64,000 bases of DNA from Sabethes cyaneus (Eukaryota > Arthropoda > Insecta > Diptera > Culicidae). Of this stretch, positions 10,876 to 21,905 are shown piece after piece (the stretch's first letter is position 1; every line of letters starts with the position of its first letter). The notes under the pieces were generated by a model. That model was not told the origin of the DNA, searched no databases, and was given only the letters and a program-made list of their open reading frames with translations. Both the position numbers and the translations under genes were made by a program. The stretch covers positions 54,088,949-54,152,948 of the forward strand of contig NC_071355.1 in the NCBI RefSeq assembly GCF_943734655.1, read 5' to 3'.

Positions 10876-11128
10876 CAGATTTGCTGGCTTCTGCTAAAAC
10901 GTGTGTTTTTAATGTTTCGATAATTGCCTAGAGCACTCTTGTAAAATGCAACTAACAAAAGCTAAGTATGAAAAACTAATTTTTAAACAAGTTTCAAAGA
11001 ATATGCTCTATAGTTCAGCACTCGATAAAGCTAAAAATTTCATTTCCTTAGCAAAGTTGCTTGTTTTTAGATTATTTACAACTTTGCCGAAGAAACTATG
11101 TCTGCATTTCCTAACACAAAAAAAGTTG
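10876..11128 (+). repeat. AT-rich repeat, second of a tandem pair
   Basis: Second copy of the unit at 10388-10640. It keeps the uninterrupted sequence AAGAATATGCTCTATAGTTC, which is the empty version of the site occupied by the element at 9399-10354. No coding frame is evident. Confidence 0.7.
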
Positions 11129-11340
11129 TTTTTTAATTTTTATTATAGTAAGCGATGATTAACTTTTGACACTTTTATATTCATACAAACAAAAAATGCT
11201 GAAGACCATAAATGATAAAATGAAAGCAGAAGACACTAGGAAAAAAATCCACTTTTCGCCCTCTTGGACCACTATACACTGCACACTGCGCAGCGATCTC
11301 TTGACTAACACTTTCGCATAAAAGCGTCCATTTTGGCTAG

Positions 11341-11588
11341 ATGGCTCCTTCCCTGTTTGGCACTCCTAACTTTCGACACAAGGCACGGAATGATAATGCC
11401 ACTTTGTTCTCGGTCTTCCTCTTCAGCTTCTGCTGCACTTTACGGTCGCCAGGCTTCCGTTCGACGATCTTGACTTTCTCCAGACGGGAGAGGATGTTGC
11501 CGAATCGGCTATATTCGACGGACAAGAAGTACATCACGATATCCAACTTCTTCGCTCCGGGGTGCAACTGACAGTATGGACAAAGCAT
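11341..11588 (-). pseudogene. Mariner-type transposase N-terminal fragment
   Basis: The frame reads HPGAKKLDIVMYFLSVEYSR, then FGNILSRLEKVKIVERKPGD and ends FRALCRKLGVPNRE. This resembles the N-terminal helix-turn-helix DNA-binding part of mosquito ITm-type (Tc1/mariner) transposases. It stops before the catalytic domain. A C-terminal fragment of the same kind lies at 12101-12307 on the same strand but on the wrong side, so the two are either separate insertions or a rearranged copy. Confidence 0.55.
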
Positions 11589-12100
11589 CGAACGTAGTTG
11601 CTTGACTGCTGCAAATTAATTGATAAAGCTGCCAATTTTTTTTTCTGTTCACAACAGAGTCGTAATTGCATGGAAAATCACTGAAACCAGTAATTTTTTA
11701 AAGTATGCGTTATTCTTATCTTTGACGAACTTTGAACATCAAAACTTAGTGGTCGGATTCAATTTTTGCGCTACGTAAGGTTCTAATGTCGATGATATCC
11801 GACAAGCACCTTTTATCAATCGGGTTACAACTCGTTGGCGATCTTCAAGTCCACCTGTATAAGGGAAGGAGGCTTTCTCTAAAGAAATTCTAGAATTAAA
11901 TGTTGCAAAATATTCTAGAATTCAACGAAAAATTCTGTTTCGTAATGAATCAACAATAGATTGCTGGGTTTTACGAGATAATTCTTCAACCATACCTCTT
12001 ACTTTACCTTACCTTACCCTACCCGAACTTATTCTGATTACTTACTTACTTAATTGGCCTAACGTCTTACGACAAAGCCTGCGCAGTATAATTTCTCCAT

Positions 12101-12307
12101 CTATTTCGGTTTATTTTGATTACATTTTCGCTTCAATTTCTTGACGTCGCCGGCAGTTCCGCCCTCCTGCTTCAATTTTCCGTTCAAAATCAACCAGGTT
12201 TCCTCAATCGGCCTTAGTTCCGGGATGTTGCACCTCTTCAAAAGAACAGTAACGTCATTGTCGTTGTACCACTGTTGGGCCGAACTTGAATAGCGACAGT
12301 CTACCAA
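12101..12307 (-). pseudogene. Mariner-type transposase C-terminal fragment
   Basis: Residues read SSSAQQWYNDNDVTVL, then PELRPIEETW and EGGTAGDVKKLKRK. The block PELRPIE-x-W is the region of the third catalytic acidic residue in DD37E/D transposases. Several residues expected between the second Asp and this Glu are deleted, so the fragment is dead. Confidence 0.6.
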
Positions 12308-15262
12308 TTCGGGCTAAAGAAGACAGCCTCTTTGGCTGTTTTTATTGCCAAAGCAAAAAGAAAAATTTGTCAATTGCATCACAGAAGCGCAATGTTTTGT
12401 CTTCAATGCGCTGTAAAAAAGGTGAAACTATAATTAGCTGGCCATTTTGCTACCGACTATAGATATATATGAGTTCGATTTTCATATTACTACTGCTACT
12501 ACTATTGTACCAATCAATTGGGAGGATATTCAAACATAAATCGGCAGTTAAAATATAAATGGCCCATAATTGTGACTGTATTAGCAATTCGTATCATATT
12601 GCTTTGTCTACAAAACGTTTCAATTAAGCATTTGTGCCTGATGGTGTACTAATGTGGTTCACTCTTTATTACGTTTTTACATCGTTTACGGCTTTAATCC
12701 ATTGAACTTTTCACTTAAGGCTGATGTTTCAGCAGCTATTAGTCATAATAGCTCTTTTTTATTATTAAAGTGGAGAAGCGTTTGGTGAGAGGAATGGTAG
12801 ACTGGATGAAACTAGGAAATTTCGATATGAGGCCAAAAATGTATTGGATAGTTTAATGATAAGTGGGACTCCAACCCACACTTTCTCGGTTGGTACCCGA
12901 GTGTTTTAGGCATCTAAACTATTACCACAACCTTACCAGATATGATATCTAATTTTTTCCCACCAGCTCTTCCAAGCAAGCAAATTCTATTAACTTTACT
13001 TTTAGGCATGAGAATTTTCGAGTTCATTCTTTTACTTCTTCAGAGAGTCAAGCGCTACCGTTTTCGAAAAATTTCTATGATGTAGGACACAGGTATTAGG
13101 TATTAGTAGGTATTACCGACTTTGGTTTTAAGTTTGAACGCCATGGAAAATTTCGTGAAAATCTTTTTCTACCTTATACTGTACAACGATAGCTAAGAAA
13201 ATTTGGTGGAAATTTTAATTAAAATATTTTTGTTTTGCGTTGCTTGGTTCGAAAGCTAGGGTGATGGAGGTATATTGAACCATGCTTTAAGTGGTAACTA
13301 TTTTGGCGAACTCCATTTGATTTTGCCGTGGTGGGCCAAAACAGAGACCGCGTAACGCATGGTCCTAAAAACCTAATAACATTACCTGGTGTATAGTTAT
13401 TATTTTTTGTCATATTTATGATGATTACATAAATGAAACTAATGTAAATGATGCTAATTTCAAAAAGCTACTGTATTGATGTAAAACAATGTAACGAGTT
13501 TTATTGTGTTATAAATTATTACTACCAATCTAACGGTAATGGTTACTGAACAGACGCCCGCGCGTTCAAATTCAAACAATCGAATCAACATCGTTGATTT
13601 AAATACCGTTTAAATGCAACGATATACCAGAACAAAACAATTGACATAACTGACCATGCTTAGTTAATTGCACCATAATGAAAATGAAATTCTATCAGTA
13701 CGAATGTCAGTAATGCGCATCAGAATATCAATAACTGTTGAGCTGAAAGTCTACTTTAGTGAGTGCGCTTCATTAGGTGTTTGATTTTGTCGGATTCTTA
13801 GTTGCAAAATTAAAATTTCAATTACAATTTTAAAACCAAACTTTCAAAGTGACAACTCCTCTGACGTTCATTGCAGTGAGTGCCAAGCCAATCAGCATCA
13901 AAAGTAAACGAGGAAAAGTCATCACCAAGGCAAAGAATAGCAAAATTAAACGGGGTAGATCAAACAGCCATAATTTGGAAATGTGGCGCGATAGCACATG
14001 CTCCTGCATGTTTTTCCAACGTGCACAATAACACGCACACATCAATCGGAAAATCCAGGAAAAAGCTGAATTAATAGCGCAGTTCAAATAAAAGCTTTTC
14101 CGCTTCTACTAGCCCGCACATTCCCCTGTTTGAACCATCGTCGTCGTCGTCATCGTCGTCGTGGCAAGCATGACCGAAGAGTGGAAAGCGAATATTTAAC
14201 TAGTTTCCCGCTAGGTTTCCCGCTCTCCCACTTCGCTGCAAACCACGACACTGGATATGAGGGAAATTTATCAACCATCCGTGTGAGTCATTGTCGCACT
14301 GTCAACGCCGCCAACGCGTCCCCCGAAGCCAACGGCGCTCGCGCTGGCGCTGGTGCTGTGGATAATTATTTAATGTCAGACCGGATGTCCTAAACGCATG
14401 TTCCACGATGGAATATTTACCGCTTCCGCAACTGTTTACGATGTTGCCGTAAATTCTGCTACTTCAGGTGCAAATATTGTGCAATGTAGCTAACTGACAT
14501 ATTTTCGTTTAATTCCCAATCAAATGAAAATTTATATTACCAATTCGTACTGTTTTGATAGTGGACAATACATACTACTGAAGAACTATGACACGAATCA
14601 GTTTAATGGTTTAATGTTTGTTTTTATTTTTTATCGCTCACTTGAGGGAACATTTTACGGTGGATTGCTTAATTTTCAATCAATTAGTTTTTAAAAATTG
14701 TTTAAAACAATTCAAACGTGTCACATTACAATGAAACTTGTGGGGGGGTTTATCACACCGCAAAATCTATGGCTCCCATGTATGGTAGCACAGCAGTCAA
14801 TAGCAGTCAGTGTGCCAATTACCGAACCTGACGACGAACTGAGCTGTTGAAAATTTTATTTGGCTTCCAATGTCGCGGTGCCACCGGGGAAACCCACACG
14901 CACAAGTTTTATCTCATAATTGCGAGGAAAAAACGGACATATCAACGACCTGCACCAAACATCATCGATAGCCCCTATGGTTTGATTGTTGATCCCAATA
15001 AAAGGGGTAAAAGAAAAACACAATCAAATCCCTGTTGACATTTCGGACAAATTAAAAACTGCCGTAAAGTTTTGCGGCAGAAGCTGTAGCGATGGCGATT
15101 GTGATTTATGTAATCGCGCAACCGTCAATTGGTTCAACGTCAAATTAAGGGCTTAACTTTAATCATTTCAAGGTGCTTCCTGTAGGGATTACAGCTTTCG
15201 AATTGGTTATCCTCAGCCAGACGGATACAGAAATGCATGCACAAACTAGCCTCCCAGGTACG
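12308..15262. other. Long stretch without a supported gene
   Basis: About 3 kb of mainly AT-rich DNA. It contains short simple repeats (a GTC/GTT run at 14139-14162) and a GC-richer patch at 14130-14400 that has no convincing coding frame. Just before it, at 11998-12050, is a CTTAC-type simple repeat of the sort seen at LINE tails. Confidence 0.35.
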
Positions 15263-15517
15263 CTAATCTAACAAGTCAGTCGACGTACGTAGGTTCGAAT
15301 TATCAGAATCGATGACGACTGATTTCACCTTAAGTTCATTTCTAGCCTTGACACGATCAACGTTACTCTTCAATGTTCCTAATTGTTTGACCATATCTCG
15401 AACAGCAGTATATTTCTCACGGGTGAAAGCTTGTACGAAGCTAGACCAGAAGCTTTTGGCCTGCAGGGCCCAGCTTTCGTCCAGATTTTTTCTTGTCCTG
15501 GAAGGTACCCTCGCCAT
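15263..15517 (-). CDS. Small hypothetical ORF, 84 residues
   Basis: Not recognised. The ATG frame encodes a Lys/Arg/Ser-rich, probably helical protein (SFWSSFVQAFTREKYTAVRD, later LKSNVDRVKARNELKVKS). The frame stays open a further 30 codons upstream, to a stop at 15608-15610, reading LAKVGNINLAAVRNSIRGS. This could be one exon of a gene or a fragment of a retroelement ORF. No signal peptide or membrane segment is seen. The coding reading is weakly supported. Confidence 0.2.
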   Translation of the reverse strand: MARVPSRTRKNLDESWALQAKSFWSSFVQAFTREKYTAVRDMVKQLGTLKSNVDRVKARNELKVKSVVIDSDNSNLRTSTDLLD

Positions 15518-15740
15518 ACTACCCCGAATTGAGTTACGAACTGCTGCGAGGTTTATATTTCCAACTTTTGCCAGCTTAGCTCGTGAACCGACACTTGATA
15601 CACAGACTTACAGATTGAAATGTAAACAATGATAATGAAAAAATGGTCAGCTGTTTAAACGTCATCTGGAAGCAACAGTGGCGTACCAAAATCTAACTTA
15701 GTCATTCGGGGACATGCTATAGATGGTATTACCAGCTCTA

Positions 15741-17107
15741 TAGGGATGGTAAAACCATCATTAACTACTGATAGTTAACAGTAAGCAATAATATCACTAA
15801 ATATCAGTAATGTTTCGCTGTTATTGATGTTTACTGATATAGTTACGTCGTCCCGTTAGAAAAATTAACTAGATCAAATTTATTGGTCGGTAGTTGTGTT
15901 TCATAGACGAGGATGACACAATATGTCGTCGTCATCGTCAGCAGCTTAGAGCCGGTGCGGCTCATGTTGCTTTAAGCAGTCATCTCCATTCAACTCGACC
16001 TTGGGTCACTTACCGCCAATTTCCCAGTCGTCTCAGAACTCGCAAATAACTTTCAGCTTGGTTGAGCCATCTTGCACGTTGAGACCCCATGGCCGGTGGG
16101 GTTGTTGAAGAACTGTTTTTTCATCGTACTGTCGTCAGGTACCCTCACGACGTGCCCGGCCCACCGTACACTACCGACTTTCGTCAGATACACGATGGGA
16201 ATCTCTCCATGCAGTGCAAGTAGCTCGTGATTAATATGTCACCGCCACCCTCCACTGTCAGTTTGTACTCCACCAAAAATCGTCCGCAGTTCCTTTCGCT
16301 CGAACACGGTTTCAAGTTCATAAAGAACTGCTAGTCTAATAAGGGTTTTGTATATTGTCAGCTTTGTACGGCAGCGTATGCTCGTAGAATTTTGCGAATG
16401 GCAAAATAGGCCCGCTTTTCCGCTTGAATCCTTACTAGTTGTCCGCGGTCACCTGCGATCCCAAGTACACGAACTCATCTATCATATGTAGTTCGTCGCT
16501 GTCAAAAGTTACCGTCTGTGGGATGCGAGCGTTTGTTTTCCTTGAGCCTCCTTTTTTCGTGTATGTAATCTTCGGCGCATTTAATTTTAGTCCAATTCTC
16601 CTAGCCTTTTCTATCAGTCTGCAAAGTTCCTGGCTATGAGATCAAAGTCATCTGCAAAGCTTAGGAGTTGGCTACGCTTGATGAAAATCATCCCTCTCGT
16701 TTCGATGCCTACTCGTCAGATTACCTCCTTAAGCGACGTTGAACAGCATGTTGGAAAACCCGTCACTTTGTCTCAACCCTCGCCGCTTATCGAACGTGTC
16801 CCCGAGACGCGCGGAATCAGTCACATCCGTTTATCCGAAAAACCGGTTTTGTGCTGGTCTCGATCGACTATATCGTATGCTGCTTTAAAACCAATAAAGA
16901 TATGATGCGTGGATACGCTGTACTCTCGACATTGCTGCAAGATCTGTCGGACGGTAAAACTTCGGTCTGCAGTTGCGTAAGCCCTCATAAAGCCCGCCTG
17001 AGGAATTACTATTTCCTATTTTTTTGCTTCAGTGCCATGATGGGTAAAATTACTGATATTTACTGATAGTTATCAGTAACGATTTTTAATGATAGTTCCC
17101 ATCCCTA
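15741..17107. mobile_element. hAT-like element with 8-base target duplication
   Basis: CAGCTCTA is duplicated exactly at 15733-15740 and 17108-17115. Inverted ends start TAGGGATGG and extend about 45 bases with ATCATTAA and ACTGATAGTTA blocks; inner ends carry further ACTGATA palindromes. Eight-base duplications and TAGGGATG-type ends fit the hAT superfamily. No hAT transposase is visible; most of the interior is a LINE fragment (15940-17030), so this is a small non-autonomous element enlarged by a later insertion. Confidence 0.85.
15940..17030 (-). pseudogene. LINE reverse-transcriptase relic inside the hAT-like element
   Basis: On the - strand, fragments read LCRFADDFDLIARN (catalytic FADD box, near 16630), RTKLTIYKTLIR (about 16345) and VRWAGHVVRMPDDS (about 16150). 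These are in the order expected for the RT palm, thumb and C-terminus of an RTE-like LINE. The frames are broken throughout and the WTL region between LYE and FERK is deleted. It is a different subfamily from the copy at 6473-7384. Confidence 0.7.
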
Positions 17108-17734
17108 CAGCTCTATATTATGCATCGTTCCCTTGCAACATACCTCCGTTTCACGATGTCGAGCTACTGGCTGTTCACTTCTTCGAAAAGCACACGCGTA
17201 CTTCCTAGAACATTTAGACTGAAAATTTCATGTTCCGGCTTACCAATCCAAAGTCCGTTTCCGTCTACAGCATCTTTACTGATTGTTCTAATTCGAATTC
17301 CTGGTTACGTTGTTCGTTGCTTGAATTTTAACTAATACCAGCTTGCAACGCCCGCGACCAACTCCACTGGTTTCGCAGGAGGACCAACGTAGAGCATTAC
17401 CAAAACCCATACAGAGACCAAAGACTCGCTTCGGAAGGGAAATGCCCTCTGTCAGCATGCGACTGGGAGTTCCCAACTCCGATTTTCTTGTTGGTTCGGT
17501 CCCATCCAGGTTAGCACCACAAGGAGGTAGCTGAAAGCCTTAAGGTCTGTTAGTAACACACATTATAAAAGTCGAATTTTTACGTACTTAGCCTATTAAT
17601 AGTATGGAAAATCACACAGATCTTTGATTGAAGTTCCTTTGATGAGCATCTTTGTAAAATCTGAAAATAAAGTAAACAATTAGTAGAATTTAACATGCTT
17701 CCATCTACAGGATTTAAGTAGTAATTTCTTGTTG

Positions 17735-19060
17735 ATTCCGGAACAATCGGGCTATCGAGAAGATCATTCTTGTGAAACCGCATTGAACTTGGTGTTAGCA
17801 AAATGGAAAGACTACCTGGAGCGTGAAGACATAATAGTTGTTGTTTTCTTGAATTAGAAACACGCTTTTGCGGCCATTTCGAGGCCCTTATTGTTGAGAA
17901 CCATCCAGTGCCATTTGAATTACGAGTACTGCGCATTCAAATGTTTTGAAAGCTATTTGTCTAACAGAACACAAACGACGGGTTTTAATGATTTTGTATC
18001 TAGTCCGGTGGGTAACAAATCTTGGTGTACCCCAAGGTAGTGTATAAGAGCCCTTTTTGTTTCTTATGTAAATTAATGATATGCGACAGGTTTTGCGTTG
18101 TTGTGACATCAATCTTTTTGCAGGTGACACCGTGTTGTTCATTGCAGCCAAAGATTTAGATGAAGCCGCTTTCACTTGAATGAAGATTTACGTTATAAAA
18201 TTAGATGGTTGAAGCACTGACGAACTGACATAACGCATAGGAAAAAATCTTTTAAAAACTATCGTCCTACATATTTTGCTTGCACACTAGCACCCTCTGT
18301 TATGCATGTTGCGGAGTAGCTTGTGTTTGTAGGCTTTTATCAGAAACATTCCATCAAGAAGACTGGCACCTCTTCCTCGCTTCCATACAAATGACAAGTA
18401 ACATAAGGAACAGCGCACCCCTCCCGTCAAAATTTATAGCTACGCGTACGTGTATTGGTGGGAAAAGGAGTATGCGAGCGTGGCAATGCATTGCATGCGT
18501 GTTTATGTACATCCATATTCTAATATACACACACTAGTATGTGTTAGTTAAACTTTAAGTCGGTAGATAGCATTGCTGTTACTGTCTGTCGACTTTCGGC
18601 CGAATTGCCAGTCTTATTGATGGACTGTTTTTGGTTTTATACTGCAGAGTATTTGTATGGTTTTATACTGAAAACTCGAGGCAACACTCGAGCGCTGCGG
18701 TGTGGCCGTATTACGAAACTCGCTGTTTTGAACAATGAGTGTTTTTTTAATGGACGATGGAATTAACGCGAGTGCCTTGTCTGTTTGGCTATGGTTGAAA
18801 TATAAGCAGGTGAAATTGAATATAACTAAAACAAAATTTTTGGTTATTTCGCGGAATCGATTAGATGAAAATGTCGGGAGATTAAATACCTCGAAGTGAT
18901 TATTGATGACAAACTAAAGTTCAATGCTAACATTGACGATTTGCAGTAAAATACAGCAATATAAATCAATCTTCTCTCCTCATTTGGACTTTGAGTGGAA
19001 ATGAGATAGATTTACTTCCTCGATTTACATGCTGGACGCCTTGCACTTTCGACAAATTTA
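17735..19060 (+). pseudogene. Non-LTR reverse transcriptase relic, split by an insertion
   Basis: The + strand reads EQSGYREDHSCETALNLVLA (about 17740), then a fingers/palm stretch with FESYLSNRTQTT and an LFAGDTVLF-like palm box where ADD is expected (about 18115), then LNEDLRYKIRWLK (to 18213). After the insertion at 18214-18790 it resumes with WLKYKQVKLNITKTKFLVIS and a YLEVIIDDKLKF block. Many stops and frameshifts show it is dead. Motifs resemble CR1/L2-type rather than RTE-type LINEs. Confidence 0.7.
18214..18790. mobile_element. 577-base insertion with 9-base target duplication
   Basis: ATGGTTGAA occurs at 18205-18213 and again at 18791-18799. Deleting the sequence between rejoins the RT reading WLK with YKQVKLN. 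The insertion begins GCACTGACGAACTGACATAA and ends TGCCTTGTCTGTTTGGCT. No convincing inverted repeat joins the ends and no ORF is present. The class is unknown; a 9-base duplication would suit a Mutator-like element or a retro-inserted sequence. Confidence 0.7.
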
Positions 19061-19299
19061 CGACAAAAATGTTTAACTGTTTAACAAGTTTTACTATCAG
19101 ATTATCCTGACCCAAACCATTGGGTATAGCGACCATAATAAAATAAAAGGGTGTCCCACATCAAATTGCACCACGGAAGAAATGCTGTAGAAAATTACCC
19201 ATTGGGTATTTTCTCTTGAAAATTTGATTAGAAGTAGTTTAGAGTGTATTATGTACACTCTATTTTTATCCCGATCAGTTTTGACGTAGGACTACGTCT

Positions 19300-19550
19300 T
19301 ACGGCAAGTTTTGAGATAGGGTGTCATTCCAAAAAATCGAAAAATGCGAGCGTCACGAAAACTGAAAGGTTTTGAGCGCTAATAGCTCAGCGATTTTCCT
19401 ATAGATTTTCAATATTCTTACACCAATCGATCGCAAAATCTTCTAAGAATTGACCAAAATGAAGAAAAGTATGGATTCTTGATGTTGAACTATTGAAAAA
19501 TTGAAAATAATGAACCTATTTTTTACCAGAATTCTCGCTTCGTGATTGGT
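19300..19550 (+). repeat. Dispersed repeat with GGTGTCATTCCAAAAAATC core
   Basis: The block AGGGTGTCATTCCAAAAAAT followed by a CTCAGCGATTT and GATTTTCAATATT stretch recurs at 52610-52700. Both copies share wording over about 80 bases. The repeat is non-coding. Confidence 0.55.
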
Positions 19551-19559
19551 TGGAAGATT

Positions 19560-19900
19560 CTTTGCGATGATCTAAACCTATACCAATTTGATATATGTGC
19601 TTGGGAAGTAAGCCAAAACAAGTGGCCAAGTCTCCTCATTTCAACAAGATTTCTTAACACCGCGGTTAAACCTAGACCATTTTGATGTCCTTGCTTGGGA
19701 AGTACGCCAGAAAGAGTGACCAAGCCCCCTTGTGCCAACAGATTTCTTACGAACGCGATTAAACCTAGTCCAATTTGATGTCTGTGTTAGGGAAGTGTGC
19801 CAGAAAAATGACACAAGTTCGTTGTCCCAACAGATCGCAAATTCTTTACTACGATTAAACCTAGGCGAATTTGATATCTGTGTTGGAAAAATGTGCTACA
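19560..19900 (+). repeat. Degenerate tandem array, about 94-base unit
   Basis: The anchor TTAAACCTAG (or CTAAACCTAT) followed by CCAATTTGAT and a TGT-TTGG-AAGT-GCCA block recurs at about 19572, 19668, 19760 and 19856. Four units with roughly 75-85 percent identity are visible. Non-coding minisatellite. Confidence 0.7.
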
Positions 19901-19944
19901 ACTGTAGTGTTCGGTTATAATACGACTCTGTATGAAGGTGAAAT

Positions 19945-20150
19945 TAGTCATCATCGATTCTGCCAATTTCAAAAGCAGTTTTTTTGTTTGAAACAAAAAT
20001 TCGGTTTATGAAAATATATTCGCTGTGTTCAGATTGGCAAGAAGAATGCAGTATATACATTTTTATAAACACAATCCCGCTTTTGGGCCGAAAAACTTCT
20101 TCCGAAATTGAGCTTTCCGACGAAAAGTCAATGACTGCTAGTTTCCCGTG
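19945..20150 (+). repeat. About 200-base repeat shared with 42000-42195
   Basis: Both copies contain GAAAATATATTCGCT, TGTTCAGATTGGCAA, a TTCCGAAATTGA / TTCCGAATTTGG block and GACTGCTAGTTTCCCGT in the same order and orientation. The unit sits inside another element at both sites. Class unknown. Confidence 0.7.
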
Positions 20151-20572
20151 AATACGCATGCTTACCGTTTCATTAGAAGTGTATTGAAAAGATGTGCTGT
20201 TGATAAAATAGGATTGAATTGGTAAAATCCCTTCAACGTGGGGAACCATGGGTAATAAAAACAATCTATAATTTCAGTAAGGTAGCAGGAAAGCGATAGT
20301 TTGTGTTCTTGATTTTGTTAAATTGTGTTTTGTTAAATGCGCAATCTTTTGAGAATTGAACGTATGCAATGTTACTACTTTGATAAATGTTACATACAAC
20401 GCATGTAGCATGTATATATGTTGCATATAGCATGTATACATGAAGAATCGAATGATTACAAGCATGAATACATACTACTATCACTACAAAGAGACTTACG
20501 TAGTCCTGCGTCACCTATATATGCGGTCGTGTCTTGTACACAACCCCTCTGATTTTTCGAAAATTGGAAAAA

Positions 20573-21175
20573 ATGGCGTCACCCGAAAAGCAGCATCGCG
20601 AATTTATTTTGTGCAAACACTTGGAAAATCCTCAATTCTCTCATCATGAATGATGAGACTTACGTCAAGGCGGACTTCCGGCAGCTTCCGGGGCTACTGT
20701 ACTTCACCGCCCAGCACAAGTTTGATGTTCCGGAGGAAGTAAGGATGTAGAAACTTACATAGTTTGCCAAGAAATACATGATTTGGCCAAGAAATACATC
20801 AGGTGGCAAACGGAGTCCGCCGTTCGTGACTACCGGGACTGTAAACGGGCAGATCTACCACAAGGAGTGTTTACAGAAGGATCTACCATCTCTCTGTCGA
20901 AGCAACACGAGGGCCCTACGATCTTCTAGCCGGATCTACCTTCGTGCCAATATTCAAACGATGTATTGGAGTGGTACGAAGCCAACGGAGTCACTTTCGT
21001 ACCCAAGGACATGAATGCCTCCAACGCACCGGGACTAAGGTTATTATGAAGCAGGCACTACGGAAGCATCCCAAGGTGGTCAAGTCTGAGGAAGACATGA
21101 AGAAAAAGTGGATATCCGTACAGATGAAGCTTCAGCTAGGTTGTACAAAACTGTTTGAGTGGAGTTAAGCGTAAG
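20573..21175 (+). pseudogene. DD37E-type mariner transposase, decayed
   Basis: The N-terminus reads MASPEKQHREFIL (20573), part of the DNA-binding region. A deletion then joins it to the first catalytic block (DDETYVKADFRQLPG, about 20655), which carries the first Asp. FVTTGTVNGQIYHKEC and SNDVLEWYEANGVTFVPKDM follow, the latter in the second-Asp block. The C-terminal helix KQALRKHPKVVKSEEDMKKK is present. Family members have PELRPIEKYW after the second-Asp block; here the sequence jumps from GLR to an IMKQAL-like stretch, so the third catalytic Glu is lost. Counting in intact relatives gives 37 residues between the second Asp and that Glu. Stops and frameshifts confirm a pseudogene. It lies between the inverted ends of its own element. 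Confidence 0.8.
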
Positions 21176-21329
21176 TGGCGAGCATACGGTAATGGTACTA
21201 AAGTTGAATGAAACAAATATGCCAAAAGCTTACTATTAGGGCTATAGGGCACAATATGTGTCGATAACCCAACCAAACGCGTCGCTATTCTTGAGAAATG
21301 GATTTTGCGGTCTCCTTTTGTCCAGCGCC

Positions 21330-21905
21330 TCTATGGTTCAAAGGTACAAGTACCAGCGAACCACATGCCCTGGCGGGTGTTGTGGGCACAGAGAACAGAT
21401 TAACAGGCTCGAAGGAAGTAATCGATTTTTTGTGTGTAAAATCTGTCAGTAGCGCCCTCCAGAAATAGTTTGCCAAACGCATCAAAAAATATCCATGTAC
21501 CTTTATCAATATTTCTTTGTGCTGGAGTTACATAGCAGCGACGGCAGCGACATCAAGATTTAGTTTGCCACTTACTGCTCGAGGGGTGGTCTATTGAAGG
21601 ATTACTCGTAGAATACATAAAAACCTTTTACACACTTTTTGTCAATTACCTGGTAGTCTGTTCTCTGTGTTGTGGGTTCAAATCCGGTTATAATCTCAGA
21701 TTATAGCTTGGTTCGACTCATGCACCTTTCAGCATTGGACAAAAGATAGGAGTCAAAATGACTACTTGTCAAGCGTAGCTACCAATATCCCCCTCCCCCT
21801 CCTTTCCGCTCTTCTCTCCTTCACCAAAAAAATCATTTCTTTCCCCTACCGTCCCTTCATCAATTGTAGAACCATCGTTTCAAAAAATATTACTATTTTG
21901 TTGTC
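21330..21905 (+). repeat. Fold-back repeat copy, left arm missing
   Basis: This copy matches the intact fold-back at 36354-36773: GGTTCAAAGGTAC, a GCCCTGGCGGGTGTTGTGGG block, GGTTCAAATCCGG (B-box-like), a block ending ATGCACCTTTCAGC and the right arm to CATCGTTTCAAAAAA. The left arm is absent. It is interrupted by the 283-base MITE at 21387-21669. Confidence 0.75.
21387..21669. mobile_element. 283-base MITE with perfect 13-base ends
   Basis: Ends are CACAGAGAACAGA and its exact complement TCTGTTCTCTGTG. TTGTGGG is duplicated on both sides; because of end ambiguity the duplication could be counted as 7 to 10 bases. The intact relative at 36539-36555 shows the uninterrupted site GTGTTGTGGGTTCAAATCC. 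No ORF. Probably hAT- or Mutator-like; the ambiguity prevents a firm class. Confidence 0.85.
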
